NCBI GenBank assembly: GCA_036925085.1 | Contig: JAUPFP010000028.1 | Location: 3,253,001-3,317,000, forward strand | DNA from: Brachycybe producta | Lineage: Eukaryota; Arthropoda; Diplopoda; Playtdesmida; Andrognathidae | Length of the DNA: 64,000 nucleotides | Reading direction: 5' to 3' | Shown: positions 35,632-46,864 of the stretch, one piece after another | Numbering within the stretch: the stretch's first letter is position 1 | How the letters are laid out: each line of letters begins with the position of its first letter | Made by a program: the position numbers and the translations under genes | Notes under the pieces: generated by a model | Databases searched by the model: none | What the model saw: the letters and a program-made list of their open reading frames with translations, nothing else | What the model was told of the DNA's origin: nothing

Positions 35632-36076
35632 AGCACACTCTTCGGGAATCACTGTGAGGCCAATAGACATAACATTGTTAGCAGGGCATTATAGCTTTGG
35701 GGGTTACCGGACTTGGGATTGACAGACCCTCCTATGATCTTTACGAGTTTTATGTCTAGTTCGTCAATAACCTATTCAATTCACACACATTCACAGTTTT
35801 CCATACATATTGGGGTAGAGAAGAAATTCAAATCTAAATTCTGAGAAGAAATTCGAACTTCACGAATCTGAACAAAATGGATAAAATGATTGCATTTCGT
35901 CGAAAATATTTTTGTATAAAACATATAACAATACAAAATTTTGAATGTCTTGAGAGTCTTTGCAAATGTCTCTAGGCCTTACAATAGTACAACTGTACCA
36001 ACCCATCTTGCACATACAATTTTATATTACATATATTACGGTTACTACAGTAGCAAAAAAAAAATCACAGTAGTCT
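35632..36076. other. Unannotated stretch
   Basis: No gene or repeat recognised. Confidence 0.45.
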
Positions 36077-36084
36077 CTATAGAT

Positions 36085-36500
36085 CAGTGTTTCCCAAATG
36101 GGGTTCCGTAAAAGAAAAATAAGGGTTCGGGGGCTAGAAAATTTAAAAAAAATTATTAAATTTCACACTGTAAAAAATGTCTTAATTCTAATAGTTTATT
36201 AAAATAATTTAAATTTTAATTTAAGTAGTTACAGCATGTCCACCTTAAGACATTCCAACACAACTCAAAAATTAAATGAGACATAAAATGGGTTGTAATT
36301 TCTACACGATTTTTTTTTTTTTAAATATTAATTAAAAATGAATCCTATACCCTAAATTAGCATTTTATGCTATTATTTTTTATCGCGATATCTACTTTTT
36401 CTCACATTTTTCTCACTCCATAGAGACAGTACTATGTAAAAGTACTATTCCGTAATATTTTAAAGGGTTCCGCGTATTCAAATAAAATTGGAAAACACTG
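36085..36500. mobile_element. hAT-like MITE with CAGTGTTTCCCAA / TTGGAAAACACTG ends
   Basis: The 416-bp element has inverted ends CAGTGTTTCCCAAATGGGGT and the partner ending TTGGAAAACACTG. It is flanked by CTATAGAT (36077-36084) and CTTTAGAT (36501-36508), an 8-bp duplication with one mismatch, as in hAT elements. The second half includes GGGTTCCGCG. No transposase sequence is present. Confidence 0.85.
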
Positions 36501-36599
36501 CTTTAGATACATGTATGTATTACTGAGGATAGTGATTGGCAAACTGCATGCCCTTGAAATTTAGGTCCTAAACTTTTGGCTCATTTATATACCTGATTT

Positions 36600-36910
36600 T
36601 TAGAAGAAAAAAAATTCAAAGTTTATTAGAAACTAGAAAGCAAAAAGAAATAGTATAAAATTCATTTTAATACCACATATTTCATAATAAAAACATTTGA
36701 TGGCAGTTCGAAATTAGCATATTTCATCGAGTCTTTTTTTTCGATTAAAGTTCGTAAAGAAAAAAAAAACGTCGAAATTTCCTCTTTTGAAAAACATGCC
36801 GTAAAATGTTTATTATGAAAGATTATCATGAATCGTGAAATTATTTTTGTGATTTTTTTACACTTCTAGTATTATCAAGATTACTTTGATAGTTTCTTCT
36901 AAAATTCACT
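36600..36910. repeat. PAL-A palindrome copy
   Basis: TTATTAGAAACTAGAAAG, AAATGTTTATTATGAAAGAT and ACTTCTAGTATTATC are the alternating arm words of the family. Ends are not definable. Confidence 0.4.
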
Positions 36911-36999
36911 TCGGATGACACAGGTAACTAACTCTCGGACCTAATTAAGAAGTTAATTTGCATTCTACTTTCTAGTGTCACATTTAAACACACTAGAAA

Positions 37000-38510
37000 T
37001 GAATTAAGTATTGGACAATGGTCAACATCATAATGTCCAATATACATAAATATATCATGCCAACAATTATATTCTCAAGATACAAAACAAACATAATAAG
37101 AATCCAAACTGAAGGAGGAAACTCGACACTTATTAAAAACTTGAACTCTTTGAACAGGGTTTCAATATAGAAAAAAAACCCTATTCAATGATACTTTTGA
37201 AAGTTGTAACCCTGTTTAGAGAGTATTAAAATCAAAATTCAAGTGCTAACCGGCGGTATTCTTCATGGTTTTTAAGTCAATTCTAGTTTTAAACTCGTCA
37301 ACTTTTACATTCAACTTTGTGATTTTGAGGATAACAATCACAAAAAAACGGATTTATTTGATTTAATTTGGATTTTTGTTTATTTAAATCACATTTCTTC
37401 ATTTATTGGAAATTTCATGAAATAGCTCTTTTAATGACTGAAACTTAATGCACTACAAAGCAGTGTTCAATATGTTTATTCACCTGTCAAGCACATTGTT
37501 ATAAGAAATTCATTTCATAAAAGTGAAAAAATTCACTGCCTTTTAAAAAAAAAAAATAAGAAAAATTCTGAAATAAAAACTATTTTCAAAATGTGATTAA
37601 TATATGGTGTTGCCATTTTTTTAATCATAATTTTAATGAAGAAAAAAAAATGGATTTAAATCAGCACTATAACTCTGAAAACAGCAAACATTAAGAATAT
37701 GACCATAAGTTTCCTTCTTAATTTTAGACCCTAAAATAATGAGAAATAAAAGTATCCGGCAAAAAAAACACACACACACAAGGATTAGAGAGTTGCCTCC
37801 TCCGAATCAACAACTCATATATCACATGATAAAATTACAAATAAACTGAAGAAGACAAGAAATAATTGAAAAGAAAAAGACCAAACCTCCAAAAAAAAAA
37901 ACCGCAAAGTCAAATGAAAAAGAAAAAAAGCTCACCTGTTGATGTGTCGGTTAAGATTTGATAAGTCCTATCCTATACAGTATTAGTAGTATTTAAAAGC
38001 ACCTCCTCATATTGACGGCGATTCACGTTTTCTCAATTACTTTTCTTCTTCTTCTTCTTGTGTTTTTGTGTATCTTATATATAGGCCTAAATATAATATA
38101 TATATTATCTGAATCTTATTTTTCAACCCTCCCCCCACCCTTTTTTTTCCTTTCTTATTTTAAAAAAGATAATAATAATTAGTAATGATGATAATGCTGA
38201 TGCTCACAACAACACAAGAAATCCTTTCAATCAATCTCATCTTTGAAGTTGTTTGAATCGCTTTTTTTTAATTAGTAGAAGACATCACCATCATCATCAT
38301 CATCATTTTCAGCATTTTCTCGGTTTTCAATTTGGATTGTACCTAAAACACAAAAGCAGATAGAAACAATTTAATGAAATTTGTTTTCTAAGTAAATCTC
38401 ATTTTATATCACCATTAATATAAATATCTACCCCAATATCTTAAAAAAAAAGCCTATAAATATATATATTAATAAATTGAGACTCCTTGTTTCTAAGAAC
38501 ACTTTCTTGT
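37000..38510. other. Unannotated stretch; includes a possible second GATTTAAATC MITE
   Basis: About 37300-37670 holds GATTTAATTTGGATTTT, TTTAAATCACATTT and TGGATTTAAATCAGCAC, similar to the 6070-6525 element. Short CTTCTT, CATCAT and AATAAT runs occur near 38043, 38285 and 38169. No gene. Confidence 0.4.
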
Positions 38511-38554
38511 TAGATGAATTTCAAAACCACAATGCATTTTTTAAATGAAAAAAA

Positions 38555-38584
38555 TGTTATCATCATCATCATCATCATCATCAT
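38555..38584. repeat. (CAT)n microsatellite
   Basis: About ten ATC/CAT units, then imperfect continuation. Confidence 0.9.
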
Positions 38585-38779
38585 AATCATAATCAGAAGA
38601 GAGAAAAGATTTAAAACTCAAGTTCTTGCAGTTTATAGCTACTTTTCTCCTCCTCCACCTCCTTTTCTCAAAAAACTGAAAATGCCAAAACTAAGACACA
38701 CACAAGTCAAACACATACAACTAAATAGCGAGGAGAACACACTCGCGAGCACAACAAGTACAATGTATAATAATAATAT

Positions 38780-38781
<2 letters not shown>

Positions 38782-38812
<31 letters not shown>
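38782..38812. repeat. (GA)n microsatellite
   Basis: About 15 AG units. A second shorter GA run is at 38999-39015. Frames across both strands here (91-136 residues) are repeat artefacts. Confidence 0.92.
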
Positions 38813-38816
<4 letters not shown>

Positions 38817-39380
38817 CAAGCAAGCAAGCGACTGCCGCGAGAAAAAGGGACGTGTTTCTTCGGAAAAATATATATACGTAAAAAAAAAGGTGAATTTACC
38901 CGCACACACAACACAAGATTGTAAAGAACCAGCTGACAACAAATTCTCTCTCCTCTCTTCTCTTCTTGAACCTAGCAACCAATGAAAATCGAATACACAG
39001 AGAGAGAGAGAGAGATGCTCACATGCAACACAAATAGAAAAGAGTGAGATCTCTTTGCAATGAAAAGGATTGTATAAAAAAACCCTGTTTACACCACAAA
39101 CAAAATGCTGGCCAAGCATGCCTGAGGCTTACTACTTTCAAGTATTGTTGACCAGCAAATGTTGGTGTTGTATATAACGGGTGTCTTAAGAGTGGTCAAC
39201 TTTTCTGAATCACAATATGACGAGTCTCTTTTTCCCATTGAATGTCGTTTTTTTTTTTTAATTTATTTATATCTGCGAGCATTTTGCAGCAGATCTATCT
39301 TTCTGTGTTCTGTTAAGCAGCTTGCAGTCATTTTTATGTGCAAACTTGGTGTTACTTGTGCAAGTAGGACAGAAGATGCG
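38813..39380. other. Unannotated stretch
   Basis: CA-rich words and TCTCTCTCC; no gene recognised. Confidence 0.45.
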
Positions 39381-39388
39381 TTTGCACC

Positions 39389-39943
39389 AAGGGGCGTAGC
39401 TAGGGAACCAAAAGACCCGCAACTGCGGGGGCCGCGCAGGAGGTTTGGGGGCGCAAAAAACAAAATGAAAGTCGATGTATTTTCAAAAATACAATAAATT
39501 AAACAAGTGATTCGTTCCGAAACACGGTGCGAACAGTCGAAAAAATAGTAGGAACAGTCTGAAGGTTCGGTTTAGTAAAATTAAGTTGTTGGAGAGGGGG
39601 GGGGGAGGGGGGGTGCAGACCCCGATTTTTTTTAAGAATTATTAAATCAAATTAGTCCATTGTTCTGACTGTTCCCTAATTTGTTCAATGGGAGGAACGG
39701 TCGAAAAATGGACAAATTTCATTTAACAACTCTAAAAAATGGGTGGCTGTTCCCCCCCAGACCCCCTGCAACAAGCTTCATTTTCCTAAACCTAACCTTC
39801 CAACTGTTCCTACTGTTCCGCCGTTCAGCAAAATAGCACCACCCCAGTATGAGGGCTAAGTGGAGGGGGGAGGTAAAGTGAGCGCAAAATTTTAAGCGGC
39901 CCGGGGGGGGGGGGGGCGCAACCAAGTCATAGCTACGCCACTG
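39389..39943. mobile_element. hAT-like MITE with GGCGTAGCTA ends and 8-bp TSD
   Basis: The right end, read inward on the minus strand, is CAGTGGCGTAGCTATGACTT. The left end AAGGGGCGTAGCTAGGGAAC matches it apart from the first bases. It is flanked by TTTGCACC (39381-39388) and CTTGCACC (39944-39951), 7 of 8 matching. The subterminal GGGGGCCGCG and GCGGCCCGGG plus G-rich tracts suggest a foldback interior, and inverted GAACAGT/ACTGTTCC words recur. Non-coding. Confidence 0.85.
39590..39613 (+). repeat. G-rich tract
   Basis: GAGAGG followed by two G runs separated by A. A second G homopolymer of about 15 is at 39903-39916. Both lie inside the hAT-like MITE and are G-quadruplex candidates. Confidence 0.8.
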
Positions 39944-40052
39944 CTTGCACCTAAATGCTATTTTGCCACATATCTTAGTATTAGTCAGTTTTGCATTGCA
40001 CTATGTTAAAACATTATGGCAACGGTGGTATTTTTATAAAACAAATTTGCAC

Positions 40053-40224
40053 TTAAGAGGCTCCATCAAAAAATTACTTCGAAAAATCTCCATAAAGAGC
40101 GCTAGCATCGTTTTTCTATTGAGCCCATATAATGGTAAAAAATGTTAATTTTTAAAATACACAGTTTTTTTTTCATATTTAAAGTTGTCCAATTTTGATG
40201 GTTCAAAGTGCAATGTGCACCTTA
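40053..40224 (+). mobile_element. Half-copy of the TTAAGAGGCTAC foldback
   Basis: It starts TTAAGAGGCTCC and includes AAAATTACTTCGAAAAATC, AAAGAGCGCTAGCATCG, TTGTCCAATTTTGATGGTTC and AAAGTGCAATGTGCACCTTA. All are in the order of the left arm of 50804-51574. The loop and right arm are missing. Confidence 0.75.
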
Positions 40225-40529
40225 GCCTGAGGCGGATTTCACGCCAGATCAAGCTAAATGCACATACCCATCATGCTTTGCAAACAAATTTAGTTAAGTG
40301 GCTTCAGCTAAAAACCGAATAAACTCAAATTTACCATTGCATTAAACAGGAATATAAATACATGTGTTTTAATTTACTTTCATCAATATCACTTTTAGAA
40401 GTAACAATTCTTATATATTAGTTAGCCTCCACCTCCAACCGCTCTAAACGACTAACATTAAGTAAGCGGAAATAAAATCGACAGAAATAAGATAAACACC
40501 TATGAAACCTGTGTTCAAAGCTGATGACA

Positions 40530-40690
40530 CACGGGTCAATTCTGGCTTGTCCATTCTTTGATCTTCCTTTGAAATTGTTGATGGAAGTGCTCATTTGTTC
40601 ATCTTTGCAAAGCATTACAATTTGAACATATCAAAATTATTTCCATGCTCAGAATGTATAAAACAGAATGGATCGTGTGTACCCGGGCCT
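40530..40690. repeat. Fragment related to the 8225-8825 repeat
   Basis: TCAATTCTGGCTTGTCCAT, GAAATTGTTGATGGAAGTGC and CATTACAATTTGAACATATC resemble words of the 8.2-8.8 kb units. No boundaries found. Confidence 0.35.
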
Positions 40691-40708
40691 AAAAATGCAT
40701 TTTAACTA

Positions 40709-41101
40709 AGGATGGAACGTTCGAATACTCGAATCCCGCAAATCTTGAAAGATATTCGAGATTCGAAAACTCGATTCTTCGTTCTTTTTTCGTCTTTAGA
40801 ATTTTTCTAATCTTAACCTTAAAAAAACTGTTAAAAACTTTGGTGAATTTAGTTTTAACTCCATTGACGTCCAATAGAAGCGTTCACTAATAACCAAAAA
40901 AAACGGCGATTGTTGCAATTTCGGTGTTGTACCCGGATCTCCAATATCACCTTGTGGCGACCCTGAGTGACACACTGTGTTTTTTATTATTAATAAATTT
41001 AATATTTAATATTATTTCATTTATTTGTATCTTCTTAATGAATAATATAAGATTCTTTTATGAGAGATTCGAGAAATTTTCGGATTCGTCCCACCTCTAC
41101 C
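40709..41101. mobile_element. Candidate hAT-like MITE with GGATGGAACG / CGTCCCACCTC ends
   Basis: TAAGGATGGAACGTTCGAAT at the left is roughly inverted at the right (ATTCGTCCCACCTCTA). The left arm is rich in TTCGAA/TCGAAT words. The resemblance to RGGTGGGACG-type hAT ends is suggestive only, and no duplication was seen. Confidence 0.4.
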
Positions 41102-41790
41102 TTCTACCTTTTTTTTTTAATATAAATCCATAGCTTCACGAAAACGTTGAACCTGTTTTAGTACGTGTGTTATAATCTGAGCATAACTGACATAAGAGTT
41201 ATTTCCAGAGACTAAAATACAGTTTGGCAAAGAGTTTCAAAAAAAAAAAAAAACTTTCAAACGCCACACACACACTCTTAAAAAACAAAGATGGAAGAAG
41301 TAGACAAGATTTTAGAGAAATAGGAAAAGAGAAGAAAAAAATGTAAGAAACAAGAAGAAAAAAGTCATATGTTACGAGTACTTGTTGTAGTAAACGCAGC
41401 CAAAAAAATATAAGAAAGAAACGACAAAAAATAACAAATGTTAAGACCGAAAAAAAAAAAAACAACAACTATAATGGATAGAATAAGACCAGCTGTTGTT
41501 ACACTTTGTTTATAAATATACAAGTTGTCTCCAAAATGGTTCCTCCTACACACAATAAAAATGGCAACAGCTAACAAAAAATACTTTATCACAAGTAACA
41601 TGTATTTACATTTTATCATAATTTATATAACCGTGAAAAACACACAAGCCTCACTAAAGTAACATTCTCATTTCTAATGTTATCTACTGAGAGAGAGAGA
41701 GAGAAACCATCATCATTCATCATCGTCATCATCATCGTCATCGTCATCTACATTGTGTCAACTCAAGATTACTGGTTGGATTATTTAAAC
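41102..41790. other. Unannotated stretch
   Basis: A-rich on the plus strand with a GA run (41691-41703) and a CAT-like run (41705-41750). The minus-strand Phe-rich frames are translations of A/G-rich DNA. Confidence 0.5.
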
Positions 41791-41809
41791 GAGCAAGCCT
41801 GTTTTTTTT

Positions 41810-42634
41810 AATTTGAATTTGAATAAGTACTCTGCAAGCAGCTCAATTGGCCTGTGGCAGAGGGACTTCATAGTCCAAATGTAGCATAAATAATGCATTG
41901 TCAATAATCCTAACGTGATTTTATGTAACACCCACCTAACTTTCCAAAACATATACTTCCCCATGCACAACGTCCTCTGGAAGCAAATTCCATTGTCGAA
42001 TGACCCGTGGAACAAAAGACCAATAATATGAGTCTGTACGAGCAAAAATCTCCCTAATCTTCCTAGAGTGATCACCCCTACCCAAATAATTAGCCTTGCT
42101 CAAAGAACTCAACACAGGCTTAGGACAACAAACCAGTAACGTTTTTTTCAACATATTAATGCTGAAGTCAGACCTTCTAACTGCTAACTGATCCCATCCC
42201 AGTTCTGCAAGAATACCAGTCACACTTGCTAGTGGATCATATTTTCCTGAAACAAACCTTGCTGCTCTGCGTTGTACCATCTCAATCGCATGAATTAGAT
42301 TAGCAGTATGGGGACTCCACACAGTACTGCAGTACTCAAGATGTGGGCGCACCAATGATTTATAGGCTATACATTTTACGTTACTGGGACACCCTTTTAA
42401 AACCCTCTGACTGAAATGTAGCATCTGCATAGCTTTTGAAACTACCTGCCTAATGTGAGGTCTCCAACATAACTTACTATTAACCATTATACCCAAATAC
42501 TTATATGAATCCACAGAAGGAAGCAGATTAGACCTGATACTGTATTGATAAACTAGTGGATCCCTGCTTCGAGAAAATCTGATAACGCAGCACTTATCAT
42601 TGTTAAGCTGTAGTTGCCATTTTTCACACAAGGG
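41810..42634 (-). pseudogene. 5'-truncated non-LTR (LINE) retrotransposon: reverse transcriptase C-terminal part and 3' UTR
   Basis: Read on the minus strand, an open frame of about 230 residues (42634 to 41936) encodes the distal reverse transcriptase and thumb region of a Jockey/CR1-like LINE. Signature blocks in order are EKWQLQLNNDKCCVI, then YKYLGIMVNSKLCWRPHI, then the motif around YKSLVRPHLEYCSTVWSP, then RRAARFV, and a conserved C-terminal stretch with FVPRVIRQWNLLPE. The usual FADD catalytic box, palm fingers, endonuclease and ORF1 lie upstream and are absent, so the copy is dead on arrival. A 3' UTR of about 120 bp follows, ending in repeated ATTCAA/ATTCAAATTAAA, the sort of short 3' tandem used by CR1/Jockey-group LINEs. 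No internal stop in the retained frame suggests a fairly recent insertion. No target duplication was found. The frame on the same strand at 41785-42075 is a shadow. Confidence 0.9.
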
Positions 42635-42832
42635 TGTAATCGGAAACTAAAACTATTTTCTTTGTGCAGAAAAGACAACAGACAATTCTTTAACAAAAAG
42701 TTGACTTTCCGGACGTGCTCGATTTGGCCATTTTCTTCTCAAATTTGAATCTATAGAAAGAACCTCGTATGATTAGGCCATTGGTGCAAACATGATGTCT
42801 ACATATAGATTTTCTTTACATTTCTAACCTTT

Positions 42833-43320
42833 AAGCCTGTTATACACCTACAGTTAGTTCTTAAATAAATGTATAAATTAATTTATAAATGTGACATTGC
42901 ATGTGTATAATGACGTGAATGTTAAATTATTTGTTCAAAGTTGCATTAATTGAGAAGATGTTCTATTTTTCTTAAATGATCACATCTACTAGAGCTGCTT
43001 TTTCAGGATCAGCATCATTCTTATGTAATTTACAAAGCTATATACGATGCGCTCTGCAACCTATTTAGCACACCTCTCCCCCAATTCTCTTCTCTTGAAG
43101 GTCACAAGGTTTTCTAGATATACGATAAACTGTCACATTACGCACTGTTCTGCACACATTTTTAGGTAAAAAATGTTCGAATACTTTCAACTAGTGTATA
43201 ACCACCGATTGATACTTATAAATTAATTTATACATTTTATGTACCAAATCATTGACGAAAACATTTATCATTTAATTGACACAAAAATGCAAGTAAAAAT
43301 TGTAGGTTTATAACGGACTT
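42833..43320. mobile_element. MITE with AAGYCYGTTATAMACCTACA ends
   Basis: The left end AAGCCTGTTATACACCTACA and the right end's reverse complement AAGTCCGTTATAAACCTACA match at about 17 of 20. Subterminal TATAAATTAATTTATA occurs on both sides (42875-42890 and 43218-43233), also inverted-compatible. Non-coding, about 490 bp. Confidence 0.65.
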
Positions 43321-43321
43321 T

Positions 43322-43406
43322 ACACTGAAAGTGGCCATATTGATTTTAATATTCTCCAGTTCGCTTATTGAAGAATATTAAATTTGAATACGACCACTTT
43401 CAGTGT
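43322..43406. repeat. Hairpin with ACACTGAAAGTGG stem
   Basis: ACACTGAAAGTGGCC pairs with ACCACTTTCAGTGT, and TTAATATTCT pairs with AGAATATTAA nearer the loop. About 85 bp, adjacent to the end of the previous MITE. Confidence 0.7.
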
Positions 43407-43692
43407 TTATTAGACACTTGCTTTCTTGAAAAGTGTCAGTGTTACTGGAGCTAGCTTGGTTCCCGGATAGAGAAAAAAAATGGGCTAGTTATTTTGTAAA
43501 AATAAGTCGAAATTAAGGTGATCGGTGCTGGTCTAGCATACTAAAAAAATCAACCAATGGGAGTGAGACGCACTCACCTATAAGAAGAACAACGTCAACC
43601 CTTGTTGTAGAATGACCAAATTTGGATGCACAAGCTAGACAACCTGCAATTAATTAGTTGTCGACGTATTTCTACACTTTTTTCGCATTCTT

Positions 43693-43878
43693 GGTCCTGT
43701 TTCTCAAAAATACAAGTCTTGTAATACAAGGGAATTTCTACGGAGTCCTCATCAGGACATTCATCAAAAATTCACAATTTATTATTACGAATTAACAGTA
43801 CGTTGTAATGACAAATTGTGAATTGGCTCCGTAGAATTCACTTGTATTAAAAGACTTGCATTTTTGAGAAACAGGGCC
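43693..43878. mobile_element. Palindromic MITE with GGTCCTGTTTCTCA ends
   Basis: The left arm GGTCCTGTTTCTCAAAAAT is inverted at the right (ATTTTTGAGAAACAGGGCC), continuing through ACAAGTCTT/AAGACTTG and GAATTTCTACGGAG/CTCCGTAGAATTC. The AT-rich loop has inverted AATTCACAATTT / AAATTGTGAATT. About 186 bp; non-coding. Confidence 0.8.
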
Positions 43879-43975
43879 TTTGTCATAATATGCATTCTCA
43901 TTTCCAAATTTTTCAAGGCTGTGGCATACTACATAATAATTTTCTAGCAATAGTGGGCCACCATACCTTGCAACC

Positions 43976-44359
43976 CTAGCCACCAGGTCCATATTGCTTC
44001 ATATCAATTTGTTGCTGATCTAGCTGAGACTTAGCTTGAGAATAGTTAGCTAATAAAATTATGATTTGAGTAATCAAGCAGCGGGCTAGCGACAGAAGAA
44101 AAAGAAAGTGATTTGGCTCATATTTTACTAATTCATTGAAATCTACTGAAAATCCATTGAAAAATGGTACATAGCTGTAATATGTTCCTTTTTCTTTTGA
44201 AGTACAGCGTTTGTACACAATTGGGTTTCTCGATATTATTTTATATAAGCAACCTTCCAACGTGGATTTATTGAAAGACCAGAAGAACAATTCAATAAGC
44301 AACATCAGCTTTTTGTTACGCGCAGCTTCCGATAGTAAAAAAAGTATATTGCAAATCAA
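43976..44359 (-). other. Unidentified 127-residue open frame
   Basis: This minus-strand frame ends at a stop beside the MITE at 43693. Unlike most frames here it is not low-complexity: a KLMLLIELFFW-like hydrophobic segment is followed by mixed residues and a hydrophilic end (SQAKSQLDQQQIDMKQYG). I do not recognise a family and cannot see splice sites or homology. It may be a decayed coding fragment or chance. Confidence 0.2.
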
Positions 44360-44418
44360 GAAGGGGTGAGAGAAAGAAGAGCCAATAAAATAGATATACT
44401 ACTATATATACATATGTA

Positions 44419-44931
44419 CAGGGTGTCACCAAAATAACCGTATACTAGAATATAGTTTCCTGGTCAGCTTTTATAAACCAAACAATCTAGCGCCATCAAG
44501 AGTGCCCGCTAGCTTATCCAAAACCTGTTTTAAGCGCGCCAAAGATCTCCACAGAGGCTTCAAGCTGAAGAGCGCTCAACCTCATAAACAACATAGGTTC
44601 TTAATGTCGGATTTTTAAGCAATATCAAACAAATCAACTCAATCTGTGGCCCCCAAGTGTCAACTATGAAGTATAACTATTAGAGCAAATGCAATTATGC
44701 TTTTTCTAATCGAAAAATATTGGTTAGTATCTATATATTTGGTTATTATCAGTTGTCAACTAGAGTTATTGTCTCTAACTAACTAATTGTTGGTTGATCT
44801 AAACGAGATTAGTAGGCCTACTCCCCAATATGGCGTTTGAGCCACAAATTGAGAAATATTTATTTCATTTTGCATAAAAATCCGAGCCATAATGATTAAA
44901 ACATATGTATTTTAGTGTTGTGGTCACCCTG
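44419..44931. mobile_element. Mariner/IS630-like MITE with CAGGGTGTCAC ends
   Basis: CAGGGTGTCACCAAAATAAC at the left and the right end GTTGTGGTCACCCTG are inverted. TA lies at 44417-44418 and 44932-44933, the expected target site. The interior has no transposase frame. A fragment with shared interior words lies at 12170-12450, and CAGGGTGATCATTACC near 50009 may be another lone end. Confidence 0.75.
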
Positions 44932-44933
44932 TA

Positions 44934-45550
44934 TATATATAACATAATATATTGCAAGAGAATTTTCTATATCTCTGTATGTGGCGCCTCTAAAACCATT
45001 ATTGTATTGTGATTGGGTAGAAATTCATATCCTTTTTTTTTTGTTGAAGAAGAGAAATGAAAAACATCTTCACTTGTCAGTGACGTATATGTGCGTACAT
45101 ATATATCTCTATGTGTACGTTATGTGTGTGTTTGTAGCAATAATAATAGTAAAAAAGTTGTTATGTGGGCGAACCCGTATAGTTATGAAATCGCCTTGTA
45201 AACAACAACTGTATGTGACCTTTAAGACTGTGTATGGATGATGAAACTGATGACAACGTCAAAGAAAATTATATTGTACTCATCATCATCATAGTCGTTG
45301 CTCATATTTTGTAATTAACATATTAATGTGATGCCAAGGTTTCTTCTTTGTTTTTTTGTTTTAGAAAACAAAAACATGGAGAAGTTACTAACAGACACAA
45401 AAACATAACACAAATCACGGCCAAACTAAATGAATAAACATTGGATGTGGGAAAAATCAACTATTTTTAAACAAGCAAATAATTCCTACCTCCAGGATAG
45501 ATCACACACGCTGAAAAATAAAATCTCAACTGAAAAAAAAGTATCTAATT
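44934..45550. other. Unannotated stretch
   Basis: AT-rich with a short CATCATCAT run at 45278-45292; no gene seen. Confidence 0.5.
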
Positions 45551-45552
45551 TG

Positions 45553-45581
45553 AATATATATGAATATATATAATATCCCAG

Positions 45582-45625
<44 letters not shown>

Positions 45626-45890
45626 AGTAACAAAAACCATTGAAGCACGTCGGAATTTATATAAATTTATATAAATTTGAATAAATGAACCGTTTTTTTT
45701 TTCAAGGTCAACTATATGTTGAACCCTTCCTTTGGAAAGTGTAGAAGGGGGGGGGGAGAGAGATAGAAAAGCGGGAGGGGGGTGACTGAAATTGAAATGA
45801 AAGGAGTAAAAAAAAAGGAAAAAACGACGCTCATGCGCACAATTGCCTGTGAATTTTGCTCCCGTCATTTATGACGGGTTACCCCACTAG
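45553..45890 (-). mobile_element. Composite CTAG...(TA)n element, copy C, MITE deleted
   Basis: On the minus strand it starts CTAGTGGGGTAACCCGTCAT and continues GGGAGCAAAATTCACAGGC, AATTG. It then jumps directly to TGCGCATGAGCGTCG, missing the rest of the MITE and the following block. It resumes the pyrimidine tract and ends AGACCTGGGATATTATATA, identical to copy E's end. The junction falls in CAATTGTGC, shared by the MITE arm and the downstream GTGCGCATG. That is consistent with microhomology-mediated deletion. Confidence 0.85.
45583..45624. repeat. (GT)n microsatellite
   Basis: About 20 GT units inside composite copy C, at the place where other copies carry shorter CA runs. Confidence 0.95.
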
Positions 45891-46860
45891 TTCTATTATG
45901 TTTCATAAACAAAGATTCTTGATTGTAAAGCCATAAAAGCCTGAAAGCATCCAAAAAGGGAACACAACAGTCAAAGTAAAAAAAGCTTAAAAATTGACCA
46001 AAAACCACCAATACGAGAAAGGCAACCTATACCATATTTCCCCATTGCCGAGTGGCTCATCATTGCTCATAGGGCATCTGTTATAGGGTCATAGGGTCCC
46101 TTTAATGCAACTGATTTTTGCTCAAGTATTTTAGGGCAAATGTCTATAAGGCAAATGTTTCTTCCCGGCAAATGGTTTTAGACCAACTGTCTGTATGGCA
46201 AGTGTCTTTAGGATAAATGTCACACACCCATTCTATTTAACAGAATCTATTCAGAAAAAAGGTGAAATTGTTGCTTTCTGCAACGTGGAATTACGTGTTA
46301 TCTATCAACCAATAGGAAAGTGTCTTTCAGGCTCATTACTCTTTATGGTCACTCCCTTCTATTATATTTCCCAAATATTTCCATAGTCTCAAAAAAGGTC
46401 CTTGAATTGTTTTCTATTGTAATGTGTGAAAGAAAAAACCTTTGAACGCAAAGAAAAGCAGAAATATAGAAAAAAATTCTGGTTCTTCATTTTTATTTTC
46501 TGCTTTTTTCTGGCATGTGGAAACCCCTGTTTAAATTTAAGAAGTAGAAGAATAAATAAATGAATCACTTTAGTAATAATACGGTAATTTACAGTAGGCC
46601 TATATCTTAATAAAATAGTAATTTCTCTAATACTTGGTTTTTTTCCACTTGAAATTTGGTCAAAAGTCGTCGCAAAACATCAAAATTCTATTTCATTCCT
46701 TCAAACAACTATACACAAATTTAGTTTGCGAGAAAACACTGTATCTTCATAAAACACCATTAATATTCTAGTTTCTAAACACTGAACTTTATTTTTCTTT
46801 TAATTAATGTTATTTCAAAATACAAAATATCCTCCAAAGAAGAACTAGCAAAGTTTTTAC
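45891..46860. other. Unannotated stretch with a GGCAAATGT-rich patch
   Basis: About 46130-46235 repeats GGCAAATG(T), TCTATAAGG and TCTTTAGG words, like a degenerate tandem array. A PAL-A word (ATTCTAGTTTCTAAACACTG) lies near 46768. No gene. Confidence 0.45.
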
Positions 46861-46864
46861 TTTA

